DNA from: Nitratireductor basaltis
Lineage (GTDB): Bacteria; Pseudomonadota; Alphaproteobacteria; Rhizobiales; Rhizobiaceae
Direction: 5' to 3'
Assembly: GCF_000733725.1 (NCBI RefSeq)
Contig: NZ_JMQM01000001.1
Coordinates: 1,550,001-1,614,000 of the forward strand
Length of the DNA: 64,000 nt
Made by a program: the position numbers and the translations under genes. The notes under the pieces were generated by a model. That model had not been told where the DNA came from. It searched no databases and was given only the letters and a program-made list of their open reading frames with translations. Positions 24,245-32,320 of the stretch are shown here, in pieces (the first letter of the stretch is position 1; every line of letters starts with the position of its first letter).

Positions 24245-24919
24245 TTAGAAGTGCATGCCGATGCCGAGCATTATTTTGTTGTTCTGCTGTTCGAACTCGT
24301 AGCTGTTGTTGCCGATGGAGACATCGGTCGCTTCGAGTGCCACATGTCGATATTCGACACGGCCGAACAGGCGACGACCGAATTTCATCTCCGCGCCACC
24401 GCCATAGGTCAGGCCGAACATGTCTTCGCTCACTTCGCCATCTGCAGTGGTGATGGTGGGTGCGCCATAGGCACCGCCAACCGTACCGTAGATCATGATG
24501 CGATCGCTGAGCGCATAGCCAAGACGCGCCCGCAAGCTGGCATCGAGACCGCTTTCGATGGTGACGCCCTGTTCAGTCACTTCGTCGGCCGTGTAGCCCA
24601 CATCGGCTTCGGCACCGAAGACCCAGCGGCTGCGCTGCCAGTTGTAGCCCACGAAGCCGACACCGCCATAGCCGTCGGTATCGATGCTGGTGCCACCGAA
24701 ATTCTCATCCAGCTGGCCGAATGTGTAAGCACCGGAGATACCCGCATACATGCCACCCCAGGCGGCTGTCGGCTGAACCACGAGCGGCACCGTGCGCTGT
24801 GGGGTCACGGGTATGGGATCGGGTGGAGAGATGACAAGGTCGGCGGCCAGAGCCGCGGGAGCAGCAATCACGGTGACAGCTGCGGAAAGAGCAAGTGCGG
24901 AAAGTCTGCTGATGTTCAT
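24245..24919 (-). CDS. Second Omp25/Omp31-like outer-membrane protein
   Basis: This is a 224-residue beta-barrel protein. The start ATG at 24919 gives a clean signal peptide (LSALALSAAVTVIAAPAALA) and has AAGGAG upstream. The frame beyond it (to 25084) is not conserved. The mature protein has WGGMYAGISGAYTFGQ as its first strand and ends in MLGIGMHF, with a terminal Phe as in barrel proteins. It shares the general plan but not close identity with the gene at 23157, so the two are old paralogues. Confidence 0.9.
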   Translation of the reverse strand: MNISRLSALALSAAVTVIAAPAALAADLVISPPDPIPVTPQRTVPLVVQPTAAWGGMYAGISGAYTFGQLDENFGGTSIDTDGYGGVGFVGYNWQRSRWVFGAEADVGYTADEVTEQGVTIESGLDASLRARLGYALSDRIMIYGTVGGAYGAPTITTADGEVSEDMFGLTYGGGAEMKFGRRLFGRVEYRHVALEATDVSIGNNSYEFEQQNNKIMLGIGMHF

Positions 24920-25264
24920 TTCTAAAAACTCCTTGGCGGCGTGGCCGCAATCGGTCGGAAACCGGCAATGATCTGGCTTTACGAAAGACGAGATAATCAA
25001 ACTGGTCGGGCGAAACGCCTCGAATGGAGCATGAGTCGCGATTGGGGCTGATTGGTTGCGAAAGCCTGCTTGAAACTTGGACATTTTGCGGCAATTGCAG
25101 GGCTTTTTATGGTCGGATAAACAATTGCAGACACGGTCTGACGCCGGTTCTGTCAGTTGAATATGAGAACCAGCAGCTGCAATTCTGGCGTGATTGGAAG
25201 GCCTCGCTTAAAACAGCCTAACCGACACCTTGCCGCAGCCCCTTCAGTCGCACACATTAGGCCC
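24920..25264. other. Divergent promoter region
   Basis: About 345 bases between the Omp gene (-) and the pteridine-reductase-like gene (+). They should contain promoters for both directions. I see no gene and no clear regulatory RNA. Confidence 0.5.
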
Positions 25265-26026
25265 ATGCAGAACAAAGCAGAAAATATTCTCATAACCGGC
25301 GCTGCCAAGCGCATCGGACGGGCGATGGCGCTGGATCTTGCGGCTTCGGGTTTCGGTGTGGCTGTCCACTATAACGGATCGCATGAAGCCGCCGAAGAAG
25401 TCGTGCGCGAAATCACCTCAAAAGGCGGACGCGCCGCCGCCGTTCAGGCTGATCTGAGCGATTCGGCTTCTGCAGCGGGCCTTGTAGAAGAAGCAAAATA
25501 TGCCCTTGGGCCCCTTTCGGTCGTCGTGAACAACGCTTCGCTCTTCGAGGAAGACAGCGTGCATGATTTCGATGATGACGGTTTCGATGCGCATATGGCC
25601 GTGCATGTGAAAGCCCCGGCGCTCATCACGCGCAGCTTTGCCAGACAGCTTGATGGAAAGCCGGGCCTCGTCGTCAACATCATCGACGAGCGGGTATGGA
25701 AGCTGACGCCGCGCTATTTCACCTACACGCTCTCGAAAGCCGCATTGTGGACGGCCACGCGGACATTGGCGCAGGCGCTGGCCCCCGACATCCGCGTGAA
25801 CGCCATCGGCCCCGGTCCCACCCTGCCCAACCAGAAGCAGGACGATGACGGTTTTAGGAGGCAGACAGAGGCGTTGCTTCTTGAACGTGGCCCCGCACTC
25901 AAGGAGTTCGCGGCAACGGTCGAATATCTGTGGCGAATGCCCTCGATCACCGGACAAATGATCGCTCTCGACGGCGGCCAGCATCTCGCATGGCAGACGC
26001 CGGATGCCGAGGAAGACGGTGCATGA
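25265..26026 (+). CDS. Pteridine-reductase-like short-chain dehydrogenase (FolM-type)
   Basis: This is a 253-residue NAD(P)-dependent SDR. The cofactor loop [10 protein letters not shown] (11-20) has the Arg expected for NADPH and matches pteridine reductases. Instead of the usual Ser-Tyr-Lys set it has D141, Y154 and K158, with exactly the +13 and +17 spacing of Leishmania PTR1 (Asp181, Tyr194, Lys198). A role in reducing dihydropterins or dihydrofolate is therefore more likely than generic SDR activity. It overlaps uvrC by ATGA. Confidence 0.8.
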   Translation: MQNKAENILITGAAKRIGRAMALDLAASGFGVAVHYNGSHEAAEEVVREITSKGGRAAAVQADLSDSASAAGLVEEAKYALGPLSVVVNNASLFEEDSVHDFDDDGFDAHMAVHVKAPALITRSFARQLDGKPGLVVNIIDERVWKLTPRYFTYTLSKAALWTATRTLAQALAPDIRVNAIGPGPTLPNQKQDDDGFRRQTEALLLERGPALKEFAATVEYLWRMPSITGQMIALDGGQHLAWQTPDAEEDGA

Positions 26027-27978
26027 GTGAGGCTGAGGACAAGACGACTGTCCCGGTCACGACAAGTGAGATCTCGTGGGATGCGGCAGATGAGGGAAGC
26101 GGCCTGAAGGGTGCCGAAGCCATTCAGGCTGTCGTCAAACGCCTGCCGAACGCACCGGGCGTCTACCGGATGATGAATGAGGCCGGCGACGTGCTTTATG
26201 TCGGCAAGGCGCGCAGCTTGAAGAAGCGCGTCAGCAATTATGCGCAGGGTCGCGGCCACTCGAACCGGATCGTGCGCATGATCCGTGAGACGTCTTCCAT
26301 GGAATTCGTCGTCACCCGAACCGAGACCGAAGCGCTTCTTCTTGAAGCCAATCTCATCAAGCGCCTGCGCCCGCGCTTCAACGTGCTTCTGCGCGACGAC
26401 AAGTCCTTTCCATACATATTGCTGACCGGCGACCATCCGGCACCCGGCATATTCAAACATCGCGGTGCGCGCTCGCGAAAGGGCGAATATTTTGGCCCCT
26501 TCGCTTCTGCCGGCGCTGTCGGGCGCACGATCAACTCGTTGCAGCGGGCCTTTCTGCTGCGTACCTGCACCGACTCCGTCTACGAGACGCGCACGCGACC
26601 TTGCCTGCTCTACCAGATCAAGCGCTGTTCCGGCCCCTGTACGGGTGAAATCAGCGAAGAGGGTTATGCGGAACTTGTGTCGGAAGCCAAGGCCTTCCTG
26701 TCGGGCAAGTCGAGCAAGGTGAAGTCCGAGATTGCAGCGGCCATGCAATCCGCTTCTGACGACATGGATTTCGAGCGTGCTGCGATCTATCGCGACCGCC
26801 TGGCGGCCCTGTCCCATGTGCAGGCACATCAGGGCATCAATCCGCAAGGCATCGAGGAAGCAGATGTATTCGCCATCCACCAGGAAGGCGGACAAAGCTG
26901 CATCCAGGTCTTCTTCTTCCGGACCGGCCAGAACTGGGGCAACCGCGCATATTTCCCCAAGGCCGATCCGGATATGGAAGCAGGAGAAGTCCTGAACGCG
27001 TTTCTCTCGCAGTTTTACGATGACAAGCCCTGCCCTCGTCTGATCCTGACCTCGCACGAACTGGAAGAGCGCGAACTGCTGGAGGAGGCGCTATCGACCA
27101 AGGCCGGGCGTCGGGTCGGCGTCTCGCGCCCGCAGCGGGGCGAGAAGAAGGATCTTGTTGGTCACGCGCTGCAAAATGCGCGCGAGGCACTGGGGCGGCG
27201 CCTTGCCGAAACATCTTCGCAGGCGCGACTTCTGCAGGGCTTCGCGGAGACTTTCGGCCTCGAACAGGCACCGCGCCGCATCGAAGTCTATGACAACTCC
27301 CACATCATGGGCACCAATGCCGTGGGCGCGATGATCGTGGCGGGGCCCGAGGGCTTCGTGAAGAACCAGTACCGCAAGTTCAACATCCGCTCGACCGACA
27401 TCACGCCCGGCGATGATTTCGGCATGATGCGCGAGGTGATGCAGCGGCGCTTTTCCCGGCTCCTGAAGGAAGAAGGCCTGCCGAAACCCGGCGCGGACAG
27501 TGGTGATGACGAGCGGTTCCCCGCCTGGCCCGATGTCATCCTCATCGATGGCGGACAAGGGCAGATGAGTGCGGTTCGCGCCATTCTCGACGAGTTGGGC
27601 GTCAGTGACGCGGTGACGGCGATTGGCATCGCGAAGGGGCCGGATCGTGATGCGGGCCGCGAGCGCTTCTTCATGGAAGACAAGCCTTCCTTCACGCTGC
27701 CCATGCGTGACCCGGTTCTGTATTTCGTGCAGCGCCTGCGCGACGAGGCGCACCGTTTCGCCATTGGTTCTCACCGCGCGCGGCGCAAGAAGGAGATGGT
27801 CAAGAACCCGCTTGACGAGATCAGCGGAATTGGTCCCACGCGCAAACGCGCGCTTCTGCACCATTTCGGCACGGCAAAGGCGGTCAGCCGCGCGGGCATG
27901 GAAGATCTTATGGCCGTCGAGGGCATATCGGAATCCACCGCACGGATCGTCTATGAACATTTTCACGAAAACGGCTGA
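26023..27978 (+). CDS. uvrC: Excinuclease ABC subunit C
   Basis: UvrC makes both incisions in nucleotide excision repair after UvrAB finds the damage. It is 651 residues. The N-terminal GIY-YIG nuclease is visible ([20 protein letters not shown]). A UVR domain near residue 245 ([18 protein letters not shown]) binds UvrB. The RNase H-like nuclease has [15 protein letters not shown] and the Asp of [11 protein letters not shown]-terminal helix-hairpin-helix motifs are present ([18 protein letters not shown]). The start was placed at the ATGA overlap with the SDR gene. Confidence 0.97.
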   Translation: MSEAEDKTTVPVTTSEISWDAADEGSGLKGAEAIQAVVKRLPNAPGVYRMMNEAGDVLYVGKARSLKKRVSNYAQGRGHSNRIVRMIRETSSMEFVVTRTETEALLLEANLIKRLRPRFNVLLRDDKSFPYILLTGDHPAPGIFKHRGARSRKGEYFGPFASAGAVGRTINSLQRAFLLRTCTDSVYETRTRPCLLYQIKRCSGPCTGEISEEGYAELVSEAKAFLSGKSSKVKSEIAAAMQSASDDMDFERAAIYRDRLAALSHVQAHQGINPQGIEEADVFAIHQEGGQSCIQVFFFRTGQNWGNRAYFPKADPDMEAGEVLNAFLSQFYDDKPCPRLILTSHELEERELLEEALSTKAGRRVGVSRPQRGEKKDLVGHALQNAREALGRRLAETSSQARLLQGFAETFGLEQAPRRIEVYDNSHIMGTNAVGAMIVAGPEGFVKNQYRKFNIRSTDITPGDDFGMMREVMQRRFSRLLKEEGLPKPGADSGDDERFPAWPDVILIDGGQGQMSAVRAILDELGVSDAVTAIGIAKGPDRDAGRERFFMEDKPSFTLPMRDPVLYFVQRLRDEAHRFAIGSHRARRKKEMVKNPLDEISGIGPTRKRALLHHFGTAKAVSRAGMEDLMAVEGISESTARIVYEHFHENG

Positions 27979-28063
27979 GATGGCCCGTATGGTGCCTCGC
28001 ACGCTTGACCCTCAGCGCTGCACCTGATTTGACGACATAACCTTTCTCAAAGAAGCCAGATCG

Positions 28064-28654
28064 ATGTCCGGACGTGCTTTCAATCTTCCAAATCTGCTGA
28101 CCTATGCCCGCATCCTTGCGGTGCCGGCAATCGTCTTGTGCTTCTTCCTCGAAGGCCGCCTGCAATCAAGCGACTTTGCCCGCTGGTCAGCCCTGGCCAT
28201 TTTCATCGGCGCGAGCATCACGGACTATTTCGATGGCTATCTGGCGCGCAGCTGGCAGCAGACCTCGAATATCGGGAAGATGCTCGACCCCATCGCCGAC
28301 AAGCTTCTGGTCGCATCCTGTCTGCTGCTTCTGGCCGCTGATACCGACCGCACGATTGCAGGCTGGACGTTGTGGGCAGCCATCATCATCCTCTGCCGTG
28401 AAATCCTGGTTTCCGGCCTGCGTGAATATCTGGCCGCACTCAAGGTTTCCGTGCCGGTAACGCAGCTTGCCAAGTGGAAGACCACGATCCAGATGGTCGC
28501 AATCGGATTCCTGCTGGTTGGTCCCGCCGGCGACAAAGTCGTGCCCTATATCACTCAGGCAGGTATCGTGCTTCTGTGGATCTCCGCGGTGGTCACGCTC
28601 TATACGGGTTATGACTATTTCCGCGCGGGCCTGAAACACATCATCGACGAGTAG
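28064..28654 (+). CDS. pgsA: CDP-diacylglycerol-glycerol-3-phosphate 3-phosphatidyltransferase
   Basis: PgsA makes phosphatidylglycerophosphate, the committed step to phosphatidylglycerol, in the inner membrane. It is 196 residues with several membrane helices. The signature DYFDGYLAR followed by GKMLDPIADK contains the metal-binding aspartates. The N-terminal FNLPNLLTYARILAVPAIV is typical of PgsA. It follows uvrC and precedes moaD by 5 bases, a gene order I recognise from other rhizobia. Confidence 0.92.
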   Translation: MSGRAFNLPNLLTYARILAVPAIVLCFFLEGRLQSSDFARWSALAIFIGASITDYFDGYLARSWQQTSNIGKMLDPIADKLLVASCLLLLAADTDRTIAGWTLWAAIIILCREILVSGLREYLAALKVSVPVTQLAKWKTTIQMVAIGFLLVGPAGDKVVPYITQAGIVLLWISAVVTLYTGYDYFRAGLKHIIDE

Positions 28655-28659
28655 TTTCC

Positions 28660-28911
28660 ATGAAGCTGGTCTATTTCGCCTGGGTTCGCGAGCGCATCGG
28701 GAAGAACGAGGAAGAAATCTCGGTCCCGCACGAAGTGACCGATATAGCCGGGCTTCTGGACTGGCTTGCCGACCGGGGCGACGGATATGCAGCGGCACTT
28801 GAACAGCGCCAGGTGATCCGCGTGGCGGTAAACCACAGGCATGTGACACATGACACTCGCCTGCCCGCCGACGGAGAGATTGCGCTTTTCCCGCCAATGA
28901 CAGGCGGCTGA
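28660..28911 (+). CDS. moaD: Molybdopterin synthase small subunit
   Basis: This is an 83-residue ubiquitin-like sulfur carrier. Its C-terminal Gly-Gly (PPMTGG) is thiocarboxylated by MoeB and donates sulfur to precursor Z in molybdopterin synthesis. It starts MKLVYFAWVRERIGKNEEE, typical of MoaD. It lies 3 bases before moaE, and the two subunits form the heterotetrameric synthase. Confidence 0.94.
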   Translation: MKLVYFAWVRERIGKNEEEISVPHEVTDIAGLLDWLADRGDGYAAALEQRQVIRVAVNHRHVTHDTRLPADGEIALFPPMTGG

Positions 28912-28914
28912 ACC

Positions 28915-29379
28915 ATGTCCGTGACGCCGCTAGTCAAGGTTCAGCGCGAAGATTTCAGCCTTGAGGCGGAAACAGACCGCATGCGCGATGGCCGCAGCGA
29001 TATCGGCGCGCTCGTCACCTTCACGGGGCTTTGCCGGGACGAAGGCGGAAAGCTGGCGGCACTGGAGCTTGAGCATTACCCCGGAATGGCGGAAGAAGAG
29101 CTCGGACAACTTGCCCGCAAAGCCATTGACCGGTGGGATCTGCAGGCACTGACCGTGATCCACCGTTTCGGGAGGATAATGCCTGGCGAGAATATCGTGC
29201 TGGTGGCGGCGGCTTCAGCACATCGGCGCGCAGCATTCGAGGCCGCGGATTTTCTGATGGACTATCTGAAATCCAATGCGCCCTTCTGGAAGAAGGAGCA
29301 TCTCAGGGACGGCCGTACGGGTGAATGGGTGGAAGCCAAGGCGCAGGACGAACAGGCGCTCAGCCGCTGGAAGGTCTGA
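28915..29379 (+). CDS. moaE: Molybdopterin synthase catalytic subunit
   Basis: This 154-residue large subunit converts precursor Z to molybdopterin with sulfur from MoaD. Conserved regions are GALVTFTGLCRDEGG, LELEHYPGMAEEEL, HRFGRIMPGENIVLVAAAS, HRRAAFEAADFLMDYLK and the catalytic-lysine region APFWKKEH. It follows moaD directly, and its stop codon lies in the left arm of a strong terminator. Confidence 0.95.
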   Translation: MSVTPLVKVQREDFSLEAETDRMRDGRSDIGALVTFTGLCRDEGGKLAALELEHYPGMAEEELGQLARKAIDRWDLQALTVIHRFGRIMPGENIVLVAAASAHRRAAFEAADFLMDYLKSNAPFWKKEHLRDGRTGEWVEAKAQDEQALSRWKV

Positions 29380-29422
29380 ACATGAAAAAGCCGGAGGCAG
29401 CGCCCCCGGCTTTTTCATGTTC
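29378..29422. terminator. Strong bidirectional terminator between moaE and ndk
   Basis: A nearly perfect inverted repeat, GAACATGAAAAAGCCGG and its complement, surrounds a short loop (29395-29405). An A5 tract and a T5 tract lie inside the arms. It serves both convergent genes, moaE and ndk. Confidence 0.9.
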
Positions 29423-29437
29423 AGTCGGTCAAACCGA

Positions 29438-29860
29438 TCAGCCGACGATCTCGGTTTCGGCGAACCAGTAGCGGATTTCCTCGGCAGCGGTTTCCGGAGC
29501 ATCGGAGCCGTGAACCGAGTTCTCACCGATGGACTCTGCAAAAAGCTTGCGGATCGTGCCTTCTGCAGCATCAGCAGGATTGGTGGCACCCATGATCTCG
29601 CGGTTCTTGGCGATTGCATTCTCACCTTCGAGAACCTGAACAACCGTCGGGCCGGAGCACATGAAGTCGACCAGCTCACCGAAGAACGGACGGTCTTTGT
29701 GAACGGCGTAGAAGCCTTCTGCCTGACGGCGGCTCATCCAGACGCGCTTGGAGGCGACGACGCGCAGGCCGTTGTCCTCGAACATCTTGACGATGGCGCC
29801 GGTCAGATTGCGCTTGGTTGCGTCCGGCTTGATCATGGAGAAGGTGCGTTCGATCGCCAT
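29438..29860 (-). CDS. ndk: Nucleoside diphosphate kinase
   Basis: This 140-residue enzyme transfers the gamma-phosphate of ATP to NDPs through a phospho-histidine. The active-site His is H117 in [12 protein letters not shown]. The N-terminal [11 protein letters not shown] is canonical. It has the usual length and lies alone on the - strand, facing moaE across a shared terminator. Confidence 0.97.
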   Translation of the reverse strand: MAIERTFSMIKPDATKRNLTGAIVKMFEDNGLRVVASKRVWMSRRQAEGFYAVHKDRPFFGELVDFMCSGPTVVQVLEGENAIAKNREIMGATNPADAAEGTIRKLFAESIGENSVHGSDAPETAAEEIRYWFAETEIVG

Positions 29861-29936
29861 TGCTTTTCCTTTTTTGGAATGGGGGAAAGAGAGATGGCGG
29901 CTCTATAGCGGGGAGTGCGGCCTCTGTGAAGGGCGA

Positions 29937-30629
29937 TCAGGCGGCAGCGGCAATCGATCTTGCCAATCCCCCATACAGATCAAGGCAACGTTCAAACCAC
30001 CCCGCCACGGGATCATCCGTCTCCAGAAGCTGGAATGAGGATGAGACACGCGCCCACTGAAACCCGCCAGCGATGATGTAATCGGCAAAGCAGGGTTCTT
30101 CCCCTGCGATAAATGCCTGGCGTTCCACCATGCTGCGCAGCGGATCCAGAGAAGCGCGGAAAGCGGGCAGACGTTCCTCGCGACCTACCGGCACATCTTC
30201 AAGCTTCTGTCCGAAACGCGCTTCACGTGTCTTGCGGAAATACTCCCGGTCACCTTCATCCAATATGGCGAAGAGATCCCCAAGGATCATCCGCGCGATT
30301 TGGGCATAGACGGTCTGGTGTGCCCAGCGCTCGATGAAGCGGGTGAGTGGCACTGTTCCCTCGCCTTTGAACAGCGGTGGCAGGTCGGGATAGGCCTCAT
30401 CGAGATAAAGCGCGATGCGGAAGGATTCCGATATCACCTGCTCGCCATCCCGGATGAGAGGTACAGTTCTGGAAGCGCCGTCTTCCAGGGACTGGATGTC
30501 GCGGAAGCGTGCCGGAACAGATTCGAACTCCAGCCCCTTATGGGCGAGCGCGAAGGCAACTTTCCAGCAATGGGGACTGAAGGGACGCTTCTCGTCATGT
30601 CCGACAAGGTCATAAAGTTTGATGCTCAT
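29937..30629 (-). CDS. Glutathione S-transferase family protein
   Basis: This is a 230-residue GST-fold protein. It has an N-terminal thioredoxin-like domain (KLYDLVGHDEKRPFSPHCWK and the cis-proline region RTVPLIRDGEQVISES) and a C-terminal helical domain. The SPHCWK stretch and domain lengths resemble the beta-etherase-like/glutathione-transferase group. The substrate is unknown. The start at 30629 gives the conserved MSIKLYDL; the longer frame to 30680 is not conserved. Confidence 0.85.
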   Translation of the reverse strand: MSIKLYDLVGHDEKRPFSPHCWKVAFALAHKGLEFESVPARFRDIQSLEDGASRTVPLIRDGEQVISESFRIALYLDEAYPDLPPLFKGEGTVPLTRFIERWAHQTVYAQIARMILGDLFAILDEGDREYFRKTREARFGQKLEDVPVGREERLPAFRASLDPLRSMVERQAFIAGEEPCFADYIIAGGFQWARVSSSFQLLETDDPVAGWFERCLDLYGGLARSIAAAA

Positions 30630-30780
30630 TGCTTCCCCCACTTCCCTGCAAATCAACATTGCGCCGGCTCCACCTGCCAATGGATGAATTCCTTAGACAG
30701 GCCGCATCAGCATATTTCAATCACCTTGGTGACCGGCACCCGCTATGATTGAGCCACGCAAGCCTGAAAGGATGCACGGG

Positions 30781-31293
30781 ATGAAACGCCATTTCGAGAT
30801 GCTGGCCCATTATAATCGCTGGGCCAACACGGTGCTTTACAATGCGGTTGAAACACTTGACCAGGATGAATTCAGCCGGAATGTGGGCGCTTTCTTCAAA
30901 TCCATGTGCGGCACCCTCAATCACATACTCATCGCCGACAGGGTTTGGCTGGTTCGATTTACCGGTGCGCAGGAGACCTCCGGTCCCCTGAATGCGATCC
31001 CCTACCCCGCTTTTGCCGATCTTCACGAGGCTCGCGAGAGAGAAGATGCGCGGATCATCCGATACGTGCAAGGGCTCGAGGATGCGCAACTTGGACAAGC
31101 CATCACCTATCGCACCATTTCCAGCCCGACCCAGATCACCCAGCCGCTTGCACCCGCACTCACGCATTTCTTCAACCACCAGACCCACCACCGCGGCCAG
31201 GCGCACATGATCCTGTCAGTTCTTGGCAAGGAGCCGCCCCCAATGGACCTCATCTTCTATCTGCGGACGCAGGAGGGCATGGGGAAACAATAG
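30781..31293 (+). CDS. DinB family protein
   Basis: This is a 170-residue four-helix-bundle protein of the DinB/YfiT type. The three histidine metal ligands appear as the early LAHYNRWAN region with CGTLNHILIADRVWL (His) and the late HFFNHQTHHRGQAHM. Members are metal-dependent thiol-transfer or damage-linked proteins of mostly unknown role. The ATG at 30781 was chosen; an ATG three codons earlier is also possible. Confidence 0.88.
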   Translation: MKRHFEMLAHYNRWANTVLYNAVETLDQDEFSRNVGAFFKSMCGTLNHILIADRVWLVRFTGAQETSGPLNAIPYPAFADLHEAREREDARIIRYVQGLEDAQLGQAITYRTISSPTQITQPLAPALTHFFNHQTHHRGQAHMILSVLGKEPPPMDLIFYLRTQEGMGKQ

Positions 31294-31437
31294 GTTACAG
31301 ACTTCTTCATATTCCGTTCAAACTGCAATTTTCCCCGAAATTTTCTCTAAACCATAACCGCAACCCTTGCTGGGCGGACCGCAAGTGAACGCTACCGTTA
31401 ATGTGCAGCGAAGTTCGAACAGCAAGGGAGAACTGAA

Positions 31438-32205
31438 ATGTCCATCATTCGCAACGCGCTACTTTCCACAACAGCAGCAGGCTTGATTGCAGCCGGGCTG
31501 GCAATGCCAGCACAGGCACTTGATGTGAAAGTCGGGAACACCAGCGTTGGTGTCAGCCTCGGCAAGTCAAGCAGCGGCGGCTTGAACGCCGATGTCGGCG
31601 CTTCGGTTGGCGGAAGCAAAGGCGTCAATGCCGATGTCGGTGCATCCGTCGGTGGAGGCGGTGGTATCACCGCAGATGCCGACGCATCCGTTGGTGGCAG
31701 CCGCGGCATAACGGCCGATGCGGATGCCTCAGTTGGCGGCGGCAGCGGCATCGACGCGGACGTGAATGCAAATGTCGGCGGCAGCCGCGGTATCGACACC
31801 GGTGTCACGGCTTCAGTCGGTGGAAGTAGCGGCATCGGTGCTGGCGCCGCACTGTCGATCGGAGGCAGCGGTGGTGGCTCCGGCGGCGGCGGCGGTGGCG
31901 GCACTGGCGGCGGCGGCACCGGAGGTGGCGGCACTGGCGGCACTGGCGGTGGCGGCACTGGCGGCGGCGGCGGCCATGCGGGCGGCGGCGGCGGGACTGG
32001 CGGTGCCGGCGGCGGCAATGGAGGCGGCGGTTTCCTTGGCGGTCTGTTTGGCGGGAACAAGAACCCTGACAACTCCAACAATCAGATCATCCAGCGCATG
32101 AGCCGGGCAGAAATCATGCAGAATAAGAAGCGCTGCCAGTCCGTGCTGATCGATCCGAATGCCTATGACTGGAACCTCGTTCAGCTTTGCAAGGCGCTGC
32201 AGTAG
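31438..32205 (+). CDS. Secreted glycine-rich protein with seven 14-residue repeats
   Basis: This is a 255-residue exported protein. The signal peptide ends at MPAQA-LD (residue 27). Residues 48-145 are seven tandem 14-residue repeats of the type G-I-x-A-D-x-x-A-S-V-G-G-S-x. They are followed by a run that is nearly all glycine with some serine and threonine (about 143-200). A conserved C-terminal domain (RMSRAEIMQNKKRCQSVL, then YDWNLVQLCKAL) has two cysteines. The repeat could form a beta-solenoid and the C-terminus may anchor or fold the protein at the surface. A good binding site (AAGGGAG) precedes the ATG and a strong terminator follows. Function unknown. Confidence 0.8.
   Translation: MSIIRNALLSTTAAGLIAAGLAMPAQALDVKVGNTSVGVSLGKSSSGGLNADVGASVGGSKGVNADVGASVGGGGGITADADASVGGSRGITADADASVGGGSGIDADVNANVGGSRGIDTGVTASVGGSSGIGAGAALSIGGSGGGSGGGGGGGTGGGGTGGGGTGGTGGGGTGGGGGHAGGGGGTGGAGGGNGGGGFLGGLFGGNKNPDNSNNQIIQRMSRAEIMQNKKRCQSVLIDPNAYDWNLVQLCKALQ
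31579..31872 (+). repeat. Seven tandem 42-bp coding repeats
   Basis: The repeats cover residues 48-61, 62-75, 76-89, 90-103, 104-117, 118-131 and 132-145 of the glycine-rich protein, each exactly 14 residues with no insertion. The last units diverge from the consensus. The DNA copies differ mostly at third positions, so the array is not newly expanded. Confidence 0.85.
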
Positions 32206-32225
32206 TTCCGCAGCATTTGTCCACG

Positions 32226-32258
32226 AAGGCCGGCAGGACAACCTGCCGGCCTTTTTTT
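32226..32258 (+). terminator. Rho-independent terminator of the glycine-rich protein gene
   Basis: The 12-bp stem AAGGCCGGCAGG / CCTGCCGGCCTT with loop ACAA is followed by a run of T. It is a strong intrinsic terminator 21 bases after the stop codon. Confidence 0.92.
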
Positions 32259-32320
32259 GTGCTCATGCGTGAAACTGGCTTCTTGCAAGTCGGGCGCGGC
32301 TCAGCCACAACCGCGCAATC

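Noticed and set aside
25723-27057. 444-residue - strand frame opposite the SDR gene and uvrC
   Set aside because: Both + strand genes have full-length family motifs, and the - strand frame has none.
31398-32081. Proline-rich - strand frame
   Set aside because: It is the complement of the glycine-rich repeat region; Gly codons read as Pro in antisense.
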